Origin: a virus
IMG/VR virus record: IMGVR_UViG_3300025655_000093
Span: 1 to 40,200 of that record
Direction: 5' to 3' (one strand)
DNA length: 40,200 nt
Position numbers and translations under genes: made by a program. Each line of letters begins with the position of its first letter. The stretch's first letter is position 1. Shown piece after piece: positions 5,008-13,044 of the stretch. A model generated the notes under the pieces. It ran no database searches. It was not told the origin of the DNA and saw only the letters and a list, made by a program, of their open reading frames with translations.

Positions 5008-6850
5008 GTTAGTTGTAGATATTGAGACAAATGGTTTGCTTCCTGTTTTAGATACAATACATTGTCTTGTTATGAAAGATGTAAATAAGGAAAAGATATT
5101 TAGTTGTGCAGATCAACCTGACTACATGCCTATAGAAAGAGGATTGGAATTACTTTCAAACGCAGATAAAGTTATTTTCCATAACGGTTTAAAGTTTGAT
5201 ATCCCTGTTATCAAAAAGATATATCCTCGCTTTGAATTAAAAAAGAATGTAAAGTATTTTGATACGCTTATTACCAGTCGATTATTCTGGCCTGAGCTAG
5301 AGCCTGTTGATGCGGCGAAGTTCTCTCATATTGATCGTAAATATTTTGGTCGTCACTCTCTTGCTGCATGGGGTGAACGACTGGGAGTATCTAAGATCAA
5401 ATTTAAAGAGGAAGCTAAGAAAGAAGATGAAGAAATAAAAGATGTGTGGGCACAGTGGAGTGAAACAATGCAGAAATATTGTGAAGGTGACGTAGAAGTT
5501 TCGACTAGACTATATGAATACATGTCCTCTCAAAATGCTGACCCTCGTTCAATAGAACTTGAACATGAATTTGCTCTGGTCATGGCAAAGCAAGAGGCGT
5601 TTGGCTTTCCCTTCAATGAAAAGGCAGCCTTTGCCCTGGTCAACACGCTCAAAGCTCGACGCTCTGAGCTTGAAGATCAACTCCAGGAAACCTTCCCGCC
5701 TATTGCGGAAGAACGCTGGTCGGAAAAGACTGGCAAACAACTTAAAACAAAGGTTACTGTTTTCAACCCTGCTTCCAGACAGCAAACAGCTCAGCGACTT
5801 CAAGAAAAATATCCTGAGATTACATTTGACTCCACGGAAAAGGGATCTCCTAAAGTGGATGATGATGTTCTTGAGGCGCTTGGTCAGAAATATCCAGAAG
5901 CTAATCTCTTAGCTGAGTATCAACTACTTAACAAACGGTTAGGTCAGATAGCAGAAGGAAAAGAGGCGTGGTTAAAGCACTGTCAAATTTACAAAGATGG
6001 AAAGATCCATGGTGAAGTTGTTACTAACGCCTGCATTAGTGGACGTTGCAGCCACAAGCGTCCCAACATGGCCCAAGTCCCCAGTGTTGGTCACGCTTTT
6101 GGAGCTGAGTGCCGTGCTCTTTTCCATGCTCCTGATGGTTGGTCTCTGGTTGGTGCTGATGCTTCTGGACTCGAACTCAGGGCGCTAGGCGCTTGGCTTG
6201 CTTACTTTGATGACGGTGAGTACGCCAGCCTGGTCAGCAAAGAAGGTTTTGATATCCACACATACAATGCCAAGCTCTTTGGGATCTACGATGGTGTGGG
6301 TGAGATCAGCAAAGCAACCCGTGATCTTTCGAAGCGGCTTATTTATTGCATTTTATATGGCGGCGGTGCAAAAAAAACGGGATCAATTATTGCGCCAGAT
6401 GGCAGCGAAGATTCCCAATACAAGCAGGGTAAGAAAACTATTGATACGTTCTATAGCAATCTACCTGCTATCAAGAAGCTTAAAGATCTCATCGAAGAAC
6501 GCATTACGCAACGCGGTTATCTTACTGGTATTGATGGCAGACGGTTACAGATTCGCTCTAAACATTCAGCCCTCAACCAACTTCTCCAATCCACGGGCGC
6601 CATCGCGGTAAAGAAAGCAACAACAATTCTTTATGATGATCTAACTAATGAAGGATTAGTGTGGGGAGAAGATTTTGGTTTTGTTGCGCATATTCATGAC
6701 GAGGTACAAGCACTGGTTAAACCTCAGCATGTTGATCTTTATACCAGGCTTGCTATTGATTCTTTCCGTAAATCAGGTGAGTACTTCCAATTGAAATGTC
6801 CGCTTACTGGTGAGGCCAGGGTAGGTAAAAACTGGATGGAAACTCACTGA
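5000..6850 (+). CDS. family A DNA polymerase with 3'-5' exonuclease
   Basis: A 616-aa replicative polymerase of the phage T7 type. The N-terminal proofreading domain shows Exo I (VVDIETNGL, D7/E9), Exo II (HNGLKFD, D67) and Exo III (YCEGD, Y160/D164). The polymerase half shows motif A (VGADASGLELR, D387), motif B/O-helix with R441, K445 and Y453, and motif C (HDE, 566-568). There is no 5' nuclease domain. The residue equivalent to E. coli Phe762 is Tyr449, as in T7. The gene overlaps endonuclease VII by 8 bp and ends exactly where the converging metallopeptidase gene ends. It copies the phage genome with the primase-helicase at 18900. Confidence 0.95.
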   Translation: MIELVVDIETNGLLPVLDTIHCLVMKDVNKEKIFSCADQPDYMPIERGLELLSNADKVIFHNGLKFDIPVIKKIYPRFELKKNVKYFDTLITSRLFWPELEPVDAAKFSHIDRKYFGRHSLAAWGERLGVSKIKFKEEAKKEDEEIKDVWAQWSETMQKYCEGDVEVSTRLYEYMSSQNADPRSIELEHEFALVMAKQEAFGFPFNEKAAFALVNTLKARRSELEDQLQETFPPIAEERWSEKTGKQLKTKVTVFNPASRQQTAQRLQEKYPEITFDSTEKGSPKVDDDVLEALGQKYPEANLLAEYQLLNKRLGQIAEGKEAWLKHCQIYKDGKIHGEVVTNACISGRCSHKRPNMAQVPSVGHAFGAECRALFHAPDGWSLVGADASGLELRALGAWLAYFDDGEYASLVSKEGFDIHTYNAKLFGIYDGVGEISKATRDLSKRLIYCILYGGGAKKTGSIIAPDGSEDSQYKQGKKTIDTFYSNLPAIKKLKDLIEERITQRGYLTGIDGRRLQIRSKHSALNQLLQSTGAIAVKKATTILYDDLTNEGLVWGEDFGFVAHIHDEVQALVKPQHVDLYTRLAIDSFRKSGEYFQLKCPLTGEARVGKNWMETH

Positions 6851-7993
6851 TTATTTAAACTCAACTTGAAAAGGACCGCCATATCCTGTTCCTTTCAAAC
6901 GATGTTTAGATTCATCGTATCCATATTGACGTAAGCTTTGTTCTAATCCGCTGTAGTCACTTCCTCTCAAACGATCTACAACAGGATCAATCACATAATC
7001 TGTAACAACATCTGCAAGTTTTTCTGCGCCACGGCTAGCTAATTCTCCAACAACTCCTTCTGCAAATCCTTGAGCAGCAGGAGGAGCTACATAAGTTCCA
7101 AGTGCAGCACCAAGTAAACGACGCCCTTTAGGTAATCCAAATTCACTAGCCATTCTTAAAGCATTGCGACTTGCTAATGCTTCTTCTGCAATTGTATGTC
7201 TTGGTCCAGGAGCAGTTACATTTCCTAAGAGTCCTTCAAGTCCTGCTTGCCACAAACTTCTATTCTCATCTTGTGAACCTCTACCTGCACTCAAACCTCC
7301 AATGGTTCCAGGTTGAATAACTTGTTTTCCGTAATACCAGTTACGTTTACTTTGAGCAAGGCTCGGATCAGCAAAGTTAAGGGCATGTCCAAACTCATGT
7401 AAAGCAACTGGTGCTGAATATCTAGCATAGTTTTTTAGTTGTGGTTTTTCATCCATTAATTTATTAAAGCGTTCATCTAATTCTGGTTTACTGCCCCAAG
7501 GTAAGCTTTGAAGATCTTGCATAATAGGCGATATTTTTTCATCGAATTTTCCAAGATCTTGCATATATTTTGCACGGGCTTCGTCAGATAAAACTCCTTG
7601 AACATTGACACGATTCTCATTATTCCAAAAAGCATCAGGGTGATCTATAAAGCCAGTAAAGCTTACTGGTGTTCTTAGTTTTGGATTAAGAAACTCTTGT
7701 ACTTTTTCAATGGTTGATAGAGGAATCTGTGTTGCAGGATTTGTTTTTAGTTTATTGACTACTCTGTTTGCTGCTCCACCTGCTTGGTTAAGTAGAGAAG
7801 AAGCTGCATTAACTCCAGTAAATTCTCTTACAAAATTTTGAACTTGCTCTGCTTTCCTAGGATTTCTAGATACACCAACATAAGGACTGTCTGCTCCACC
7901 CGGTAACAACCCTCCAGCCAAGTTTTTATCTACGGCTCCATATACTCTGTTAACTGCTTCAAAGCCGCCACTCAACCAATTAGGAAAAGGCAT
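6851..7993 (-). CDS. virion-associated zinc metallopeptidase candidate
   Basis: A 380-aa protein with a VALHEFGHALNF segment, the HExxH zinc-binding and catalytic motif (H199, E200, H203). About 65 residues later a TIAEEALASRNAL helix offers Glu270/Glu271 as third ligand, the arrangement of gluzincin-type peptidases. The ends are Gly/Pro/Ala-rich and low in structure, as in internal virion proteins. It lies in a minus-strand island with other structural-looking genes, so I infer a protease packaged in the particle that digests host surface protein or matures the virion. The start ATG follows 29 bp after the small basic gene. Zinc-site assignment is firm; the role is inferred. Confidence 0.6.
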   Translation of the reverse strand: MPFPNWLSGGFEAVNRVYGAVDKNLAGGLLPGGADSPYVGVSRNPRKAEQVQNFVREFTGVNAASSLLNQAGGAANRVVNKLKTNPATQIPLSTIEKVQEFLNPKLRTPVSFTGFIDHPDAFWNNENRVNVQGVLSDEARAKYMQDLGKFDEKISPIMQDLQSLPWGSKPELDERFNKLMDEKPQLKNYARYSAPVALHEFGHALNFADPSLAQSKRNWYYGKQVIQPGTIGGLSAGRGSQDENRSLWQAGLEGLLGNVTAPGPRHTIAEEALASRNALRMASEFGLPKGRRLLGAALGTYVAPPAAQGFAEGVVGELASRGAEKLADVVTDYVIDPVVDRLRGSDYSGLEQSLRQYGYDESKHRLKGTGYGGPFQVEFK

Positions 7994-8022
7994 TGGATCT
8001 TTTAATCTGTTTTAATTTTAAG

Positions 8023-8133
8023 TTACTTTTTCTTCCCACCATTCTTGGCTTTACGGGCGTTAGCATTACCGCTGTTCTGCTTAGCATTTTGCTTAGCGGT
8101 AGCAGCGGATTTTTTATTTTTTGGTTTAGACAT
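8023..8133 (-). CDS. small highly basic protein, 36 aa
   Basis: A 36-codon gene whose ATG overlaps the TAA of the upstream gene (TAATG). The product, starting MSKPKNKKSAATAKQNAKQN, contains only Lys/Arg, Ala, Asn, Gln, Ser and Gly apart from one Pro, and ends GGKKK. It resembles a histone-H1-like tail or a DNA-compaction peptide and has no hydrophobic core. I infer DNA or RNA binding, perhaps as a packaged peptide. Confidence 0.6.
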   Translation of the reverse strand: MSKPKNKKSAATAKQNAKQNSGNANARKAKNGGKKK

Positions 8134-8471
8134 TAGCGGGCAGAATAGCTAAGGGTAATAACAGCATCTGTTCCACCACTTTCAGATAAGAAGTTACCGC
8201 GAATAAACTTCATCGGGCACCCGGTAATGTTATAAACGTAGGTTCCATTAGCAGTAATTGTATTTGAAATCAATGCGCCATAGTTGGTGCCATCGATGCT
8301 TCCATCCAATCGCACAACTACATTCGTGTTGATATTGGTAACTTTTACTACAAGTGCGTAGTCACTGGTAGAGAAGTAATTATTTTCATATACCGCAACA
8401 GCTGTTGTCGTACCAGGAGCAGTCAGCTCACCGGCATTAAAGAATAACGTATCCTGAAAGTAAGTGACCAC
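8133..8471 (-). CDS. small beta-rich virion protein candidate
   Basis: A 112-aa, beta-strand-rich protein starting with GTG (VVTYFQDTLFFNAGELTAPG), with alternating hydrophobic and Asn/Thr residues (ALVVKVTNINTNVVVRLDGS) and SIDGTNYG. Proteins of this shape are common as head-decoration or tail components in cyanophages. A purine-rich ribosome site within the 51-bp repeated cassette lies upstream. It is coupled by TAATG to the basic 36-aa gene. Assignment as structural is an inference from composition and location. Confidence 0.55.
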   Translation of the reverse strand: MVTYFQDTLFFNAGELTAPGTTTAVAVYENNYFSTSDYALVVKVTNINTNVVVRLDGSIDGTNYGALISNTITANGTYVYNITGCPMKFIRGNFLSESGGTDAVITLSYSAR

Positions 8472-8481
8472 AGCTTAAACT

Positions 8482-8532
8482 TTTCTTCTCTTGCTATTCT
8501 ACAAAACCTAAGTACACTAGCTACGAATTCCA
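8482..8532 (-). promoter_or_regulatory. 51-bp repeated promoter/RBS cassette, copy 1
   Basis: This 51-bp sequence is identical to 10150-10200. Read on the minus strand each copy ends in an AAGAGAAGAAA purine tract placed close to a GTG start codon (8471 and 10137), and contains TAGAAT preceded by an unusual CTTAGGTTTTG. Exact repetition in front of two neighbouring minus-strand genes, while the genes themselves are unrelated, suggests a late promoter plus leader that is copied as a unit. Confidence 0.6.
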
Positions 8533-8571
8533 TATAACAATTACGGTCTTGTTTTATAACAGTTACAGCAT

Positions 8572-10137
8572 TTAACGATTGAAGAAGAAAAGAGGACTGC
8601 GCTGAAGCTGGCCAAAGAAGGATTGTAACGCATCTCCTGCTTTACGTGTTCGGTTCTTCCAAGCACCTGCAGCCTGCGATAGGGCAGCCTGTGTCTGAGT
8701 CACAATATTACCTTCGCCAGCTACGGAACCACGGGGTACGATAATCGGTTTTCCATTTTTATAGGCAATCCCAGTATTCGTGTACCGACCTTCCGGAGTC
8801 ATTACTGTATTGCTACGAGTGTCTACAAATTCACCTCTAGGACCAATCCGTTCGATTGCTGCAGTCGGTGCACCACCTAAGCTCTCAGAGCTGATGGGAT
8901 CGCTAAGAGCAGTAACAACTGCTTCCTTAGGAGAAGCACCGAGCCCGTAATTTATAGCTGCATCGAGTAAAAGTGCTTTTGTCGCGGGTTTAACAGAAGC
9001 TCTAACTGTAGTAGGTAACTGCTGAACCGCACGGACAGGTGCACCAAGAGAACCCCTGCCTTGTAAGGCAGTCCTTCCAATTAAATAATTCCGTGTTCCG
9101 ACTGCTTTCTGTAGCGGTGTGAAATCAGGAGCTGGTTTAGTGCCTAGGGCACTTGGCTTTGAGGGGTCGAGAGCGTTAAATTCTGTATAAGGTTGAATAG
9201 GCAGGAGCCTTTCATTGCCTCGGGTAAACATTTGAACATTACCTGAACTGCTACCGTACGGACCACGGACAGAAACCTCAGTCATGGGACCGGCAAAACC
9301 AGCTCTCTCGTAAAGATTTGCACGCCAGTCGGGATCACCTCCAGGACGCACATTCTGGTAGTTTTCAGTTACCGGTGTCAATTGCGAAACAGAACCAAAA
9401 GGACGTTCCGCTTGCATTATCTGATTTTTAAAAGTATCAAGTGTTTCCTGTTTTAAGTTCTTCGGCAATTCGAACCCACGCGACTCCCAATATTTTGGGG
9501 TTGCCATTGCACCGCCCGGCCTGGTCACGGCGGAAGACCTTGATCTAAGTCTTTCAATCTCTTCTTGCTGGCTACTTCTTAAGGGACCCGACTCTGCCAA
9601 AGGTCTACCTTCATCCTCTGCTAAAAAAGCAGCACGCTGATTTTGATAATTTCGTGGATCAGACTCTATTTCTGCTATATCTCGGGCATTAACATCAGCT
9701 ACGTTTGGAGCGGTCTCAAATCCGTAGTCAATCGTATTACCAACAGGGACACGAAAATCCTTTAAGAATCGTTGTGCCGCGCTAGTCGGAGTGCCTCCTC
9801 CAGGGAATGGGAGAGTTTCAAACTTCATTTGCCAAGGATTTTTTGTCCTTGGATCGCGTGCACTTTCAATATCAACAATTACATCTTTGCCTCCAGAAAG
9901 GCCCATTAAGCTATCTGACTGTTCTACTTCCCTCTTAATCTTAGGCCGCTCTCCGGGTAGCTTATAAGCTTCAAACGTCTCATTGACTATGGTATTAGGG
10001 TCGATGCCTTTGCGCCCAATGATGTTACCTTCTCCATAAAAGTCCAGAATTTCCTGGTCTGTGATATTGGAGCGGAGGTAATTCGTCATAAAGTTGTCAA
10101 CTTTTTGACGAAATCCTGCGCGTGTTTCAGGAGCCAC
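8572..10137 (-). CDS. large internal virion protein candidate, 521 aa
   Basis: A 521-aa protein starting with GTG (VAPETRAGFRQKVDNFMTNY). It is rich in Gly, Pro, Gln and Arg, with long low-order regions, a short Ala/Leu-rich helical stretch (ALLLDAAINYGLGASPKEAV) and a C-terminal AALSQAAGAWKNRTRKAGD helix. No enzyme motif is visible. The composition and position beside the metallopeptidase, which has a similar composition, suggest an ejection or inner-capsid protein. It is preceded by the 51-bp cassette and divergent from the deaminase run. Function is inferred only. Confidence 0.55.
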   Translation of the reverse strand: MAPETRAGFRQKVDNFMTNYLRSNITDQEILDFYGEGNIIGRKGIDPNTIVNETFEAYKLPGERPKIKREVEQSDSLMGLSGGKDVIVDIESARDPRTKNPWQMKFETLPFPGGGTPTSAAQRFLKDFRVPVGNTIDYGFETAPNVADVNARDIAEIESDPRNYQNQRAAFLAEDEGRPLAESGPLRSSQQEEIERLRSRSSAVTRPGGAMATPKYWESRGFELPKNLKQETLDTFKNQIMQAERPFGSVSQLTPVTENYQNVRPGGDPDWRANLYERAGFAGPMTEVSVRGPYGSSSGNVQMFTRGNERLLPIQPYTEFNALDPSKPSALGTKPAPDFTPLQKAVGTRNYLIGRTALQGRGSLGAPVRAVQQLPTTVRASVKPATKALLLDAAINYGLGASPKEAVVTALSDPISSESLGGAPTAAIERIGPRGEFVDTRSNTVMTPEGRYTNTGIAYKNGKPIIVPRGSVAGEGNIVTQTQAALSQAAGAWKNRTRKAGDALQSFFGQLQRSPLFFFNR

Positions 10138-10149
10138 TAATTTTAACAG

Positions 10150-10200
10150 TTTCTTCTCTTGCTATTCTACAAAACCTAAGTACACTAGCTACGAATTCCA
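10150..10200 (-). promoter_or_regulatory. 51-bp repeated promoter/RBS cassette, copy 2
   Basis: Second, identical copy of the block at 8482-8532. It fills the gap between the divergent genes 10137 (minus) and 10208 (plus), with the AAGAGAAGAAA end facing the minus-strand GTG start. Because the copy at 8482 serves only a minus-strand gene, the minus orientation is the likely one. Confidence 0.6.
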
Positions 10201-10207
10201 CTGACCA

Positions 10208-10381
10208 ATGGAACCCCAGCGCATCCGCGACATCAAAGCCTCCCTCAATGACATGTCGATGGAGGAACTTCAGGACATGAGTGATGATCTCAGTGCTCTC
10301 ATTTCAGTCTTAATTACGCGCCAGGTGGCAGTTGAAGACACCATCCTGGATCGCTTAGAGTCGGCCTTTACAAAAAGCTGA
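10208..10381 (+). CDS. small helical protein, 57 aa
   Basis: ATG 10208 opens a 57-aa acidic, helical protein (MEPQRIRDIKASLNDMSMEE...) that ends with TGA overlapping the deaminase ATG (ATGA). It is likely a two-helix or coiled-coil protein. It begins 8 bp after the repeated cassette and leads the three-gene plus-strand run with deaminase and SSB. No family recognised. Confidence 0.65.
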   Translation: MEPQRIRDIKASLNDMSMEELQDMSDDLSALISVLITRQVAVEDTILDRLESAFTKS

Positions 10382-10845
10382 TGGACCTTACAGAATATAG
10401 GTGGCACCAGCGGTTTATGCGTCTGGCTAAAGAGGTTGCTACTTGGAGTAAGGATCCAAGTACAAAAGTTGGTTGTGTATTAGTAAGAGAAAAGAAAGTA
10501 TTAAGTACTGGATATAATGGCTTCCCTAAAAATATTAGTGATGATCTCAATCGTTTAATTGATCGAGAACAAAAGTATGAAATCACAGTTCATGCTGAAG
10601 TCAACGCAGTTACATCTGCTGCCCTTCATGGTGTCAGTACTGAAGGATCTATTGCTTATGTCACTTTCAATCCATGCAGTCGCTGTGCTGCTGTACTTAT
10701 TAATGCTGGCGTTACATCCGTCTTTAGTGATGGAGGAGCACCTATTCCCAAGCGTTGGTTAGAAAACTTTATACTTGCCAGCAAATTGTTTGCAGAAGCT
10801 GGCGTAGACTACCAAACCATTGACCCTCAATCTGAGATTCCCTGA
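10381..10845 (+). CDS. dCMP deaminase
   Basis: A 154-aa zinc-dependent deoxycytidylate deaminase. The catalytic HAE (H71, E73) and the PCSRC zinc ligands (C99, C102) are present, with STKVGCVLV and GYNGFP segments typical of the family. It converts dCMP to dUMP, the substrate for the ThyX whose end is at 1-153, so the phage controls its own dTTP supply. Length is close to the T4 and cyanophage enzymes. It overlaps the small gene upstream and the SSB gene downstream by the bases of ATGA or TGATG, so the three are probably co-translated. Confidence 0.92.
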   Translation: MDLTEYRWHQRFMRLAKEVATWSKDPSTKVGCVLVREKKVLSTGYNGFPKNISDDLNRLIDREQKYEITVHAEVNAVTSAALHGVSTEGSIAYVTFNPCSRCAAVLINAGVTSVFSDGGAPIPKRWLENFILASKLFAEAGVDYQTIDPQSEIP

Positions 10846-11600
10846 TGAACACCCTGCTTGCCACAGCTTCTTATGTCGGAGAAAAGTTCTTTGACAACGG
10901 CCTTAGGTTCATGCAGTTCACTATCCCTAAAGTTGGTAACTCTGGTGCACCTGCTCCTTTGTATGTAGTTCCTAACAAAGCAGCCGGTGAAACATTTGAT
11001 GCTTTCCAACCCGGTGCAAACCTTCTGTTAGGTGGTCGGTTGTACCCCAGCCGCAAAGACTACAAGATGTATTTAGTTCCTAATCAGATCCTTCAAGTTG
11101 CTCCTGCTGGTCTCCTTGTTAATCAGGTCAACCTTGCTGGTGGTGTTGGTTTTATTCCTGAGCAAAATAAAGAAGATCTGTTTACTTTCTCGTTGATGTG
11201 TTCGGCGCCAGCGCAGCAGATCCTTGGCCACACCTGGGATGACAGCCTGTCATTCCGTATGGAAGCCTGGGGTGACGATGCGCGGCGGATGCTCAACAGT
11301 CTTCACGTTGGTCGCCAGGTTGCTGTGACGGGTGCTCTTCGTTATAACACTTGGACTACACAAGATGGTCAGCAGCGTGGCATCTACCAAGTGCGTGTGA
11401 AGTCTGGTACTTATGCTTTCTTTGGAAAGAATAAAAAGAAAGAGGAACAGAATGAAATGAAAGCCATCAATACAGGTAATAGGTTTGAGAGCCCTGCTGG
11501 TGTCGTTGCTGAGCCGTATCAGTCGGCTGTGCAGCTCCCTCCTCTCCAGCAGGATGACCTTGCCCCTGCCACCCCTAACTCGGATGGAGTTCCTTTTTGA
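10845..11600 (+). CDS. ssb: single-stranded DNA-binding protein, two OB folds
   Basis: A 251-aa protein with two OB-like beta-barrel regions (about residues 1-105 and 110-195: GANLLLGGRLYPSRKDYKMY and VGRQVAVTGALRYNTWTTQD). A linker rich in Pro, Gln and Asn follows, ending SDGVPF. The acidic/aromatic tip is the classic SSB C-terminal tail that recruits replication and repair partners. Bacterial SSBs have one OB fold, so a tandem form would act with fewer subunits. The position next to deaminase and upstream of the DUF5895-like gene supports a replication role. Confidence 0.75.
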   Translation: MNTLLATASYVGEKFFDNGLRFMQFTIPKVGNSGAPAPLYVVPNKAAGETFDAFQPGANLLLGGRLYPSRKDYKMYLVPNQILQVAPAGLLVNQVNLAGGVGFIPEQNKEDLFTFSLMCSAPAQQILGHTWDDSLSFRMEAWGDDARRMLNSLHVGRQVAVTGALRYNTWTTQDGQQRGIYQVRVKSGTYAFFGKNKKKEEQNEMKAINTGNRFESPAGVVAEPYQSAVQLPPLQQDDLAPATPNSDGVPF

Positions 11601-11781
11601 TCAGATTTTCTAATCTGTAATAACTTAGCCGCCCTTGAAATTTCGACTACTGTTCAGGGGGTGGACATCAGGGTGAGGTGACTCCGGCTTCATCCCTTTC
11701 ATCTCCAGGTCAGTGCCAGCACGCCAACTGCTGTACAGGTGCAACTCCTGTTCTGGAGACCGTTCCAACTGCTTTAACGTA
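11601..11781 (+). other. 181-bp leader with hairpins
   Basis: Between SSB and the gene at 11782 lies a non-coding stretch with a CAGATT/AATCTG hairpin right after the SSB stop, CCCTTGAA pairing with TTCAGGGG, and a possible three-way junction closed by CTCCAG (11704-11709) and CTGGAG holding CAGT/ACTG and ACAGG/CCTGT hairpins. The first hairpin may be a weak terminator. The remainder could be a 5' leader regulating the next gene. Stems are short, so chance folding is not excluded. Confidence 0.3.
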
Positions 11782-12708
11782 ATGTCTGTCTTGAATCGGT
11801 ACTTGAATGCTGAAAAGTATCAAGGAGAAATGCGCGATCTGGTTAATGCCCAGATCCTTAATGACAAAACTCAGTGTGGTCTTTTCCTTAAAGATACTGC
11901 ACTTGCTCGTATCGGCTGGACTGGATCTGCTGATCAGTTTCCTAAAGCTGAAGAGTACACCCATACTTATAACAATGGGGACAAAAATGAAGGCATCTTT
12001 TTTAAGACGCCTCGCATGGTAGTTCTCCATTGTGGCTTCCGTAAAGATACAACCTTCATCGAAAACTCTGATAAGGGTGGTATCGACGGTTTGTACCCCA
12101 GGGATTCATTCCTTTATGACGACTGGGAAGCAGCAAACCCTGGGAAGCCTAGCCCTTACAAACGTCGCCGCCTTGTCCTCATGTTCCTCGTGGATGAAAA
12201 TGGTGTGGCTGTGCACAAGAAACCGTTGATCCTTTCGATCCACGGTGGTGCATCCAATCTGTTCTGTGATGCGTATGCAACATTCATTGAACAGTTGGAA
12301 GCAGCTTTTGCTGATCGCATGGGTTTGAAGTCTGCTGCTGGCTTTGACCCCAAGCAAAGTGCTGCTGCAATCTTTACTCCGACCTTTGGTTCTCAGCTCT
12401 ATGGTGGGGACAAAGCAAAGAGCTGGATTGCATACCCTGAAAAATGGGTTACTCCTACTGCTGAAACAGTAGAGAAGTTCTTCCCTAAGTCGGAAGAAGA
12501 CATTGATTTTATTGAAACCGTATGGGAGACCTGTCCTCCTGAGGTTTATGCAGCGAGCTTCTTCAAGCAGTGCGAGAAGGAGATTGACTATCACGCTATC
12601 AAACCTGGTCTTGACTTTACTCTCCCTCCGATGGAATCAGCTGGTTCCAGCACTCGTGTACTGACAGGTGCACGTGATCCTGAAACCGGAGAGATCAGTC
12701 TCGACTGA
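11782..12708 (+). CDS. DUF5895-like protein
   Basis: Starting at ATG 11782, a 308-aa protein beginning MSVLNRYLNAEKYQGEMRDL. Landmarks are a GWTGSADQFPKAEEY region, RMVVLHCGFRK, a RRLVLMFLVDENGVAVHKKP strand pair, and LSIHGGASNLF. This resembles DUF5895, a domain found largely in cyanobacteria and cyanophages with no established function. Its place between SSB and the terminator, in a replication context, hints at DNA metabolism. It ends at a strong bidirectional-type terminator. Family match by eye only. Confidence 0.6.
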   Translation: MSVLNRYLNAEKYQGEMRDLVNAQILNDKTQCGLFLKDTALARIGWTGSADQFPKAEEYTHTYNNGDKNEGIFFKTPRMVVLHCGFRKDTTFIENSDKGGIDGLYPRDSFLYDDWEAANPGKPSPYKRRRLVLMFLVDENGVAVHKKPLILSIHGGASNLFCDAYATFIEQLEAAFADRMGLKSAAGFDPKQSAAAIFTPTFGSQLYGGDKAKSWIAYPEKWVTPTAETVEKFFPKSEEDIDFIETVWETCPPEVYAASFFKQCEKEIDYHAIKPGLDFTLPPMESAGSSTRVLTGARDPETGEISLD

Positions 12709-12727
12709 TTAATAGAAGATAAGATTG

Positions 12728-12752
12728 GCCGGGTTAACTACCCGGCTTTTTT
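12728..12752 (+). terminator. strong intrinsic terminator
   Basis: GCCGGGT (12728-12734) pairs with ACCCGGC (12740-12746), the loop is 5 nt, and six T follow. It closes the SSB/DUF5895 region on the plus strand and separates it from the converging gene that stops at 12751. Confidence 0.9.
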
Positions 12753-12996
12753 ATTCTTCGTAGTAAGTCTTGATTACATCAGCCTCCAGGTTGGAGAGCC
12801 TTGCGATCAAACTTCTGATAATTGCTTGGCGATGTACAGCTAACTGAAGAAGTTTTATAGCACCTGCTCTCAGTGCATCTGGATCAGTTGCTGCTTCTAA
12901 TTCCTTTGTGATCTTTGCTAAAAGAAACTCATCCTCAAGAGAAAGACTAAAATCATCTGGAGTGAATTTGTATTCAATTAGCTCAAAGCCAGACAT
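12751..12996 (-). CDS. small two-helix protein, weakly NblA-like
   Basis: An 81-aa protein with an N-terminal MSGFELIEYKFTPDDFSLSL segment, LEDEF, and two long helices ending HRQAIIRSLIARLSN. Similar short proteins recur in picocyanobacteria and cyanophages. The L-x-L-E-x-E-F opening followed by two helices is the same layout as NblA, the phycobilisome-degradation adaptor, but the second-helix sequence does not match well. It is the only minus-strand gene between two plus-strand runs, with a divergent promoter region at 13045-13092. Function unknown; NblA relation is a weak hypothesis. Confidence 0.6.
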   Translation of the reverse strand: MSGFELIEYKFTPDDFSLSLEDEFLLAKITKELEAATDPDALRAGAIKLLQLAVHRQAIIRSLIARLSNLEADVIKTYYEE

Positions 12997-13044
12997 TACT
13001 TCATGGCGATAATGTTCAGTCTAAACATTAAACATTTAACGTCA

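Noticed and set aside
5559-5912. Plus-strand frame inside the DNA polymerase gene
   Set aside because: It is a shifted reading of the polymerase gene with basic, low-complexity translation.
12106-12594. Long minus-strand frame opposite the DUF5895-like gene
   Set aside because: It lies wholly inside a well-supported plus-strand gene and its translation is Cys/Arg/Phe-mixed without any family character.
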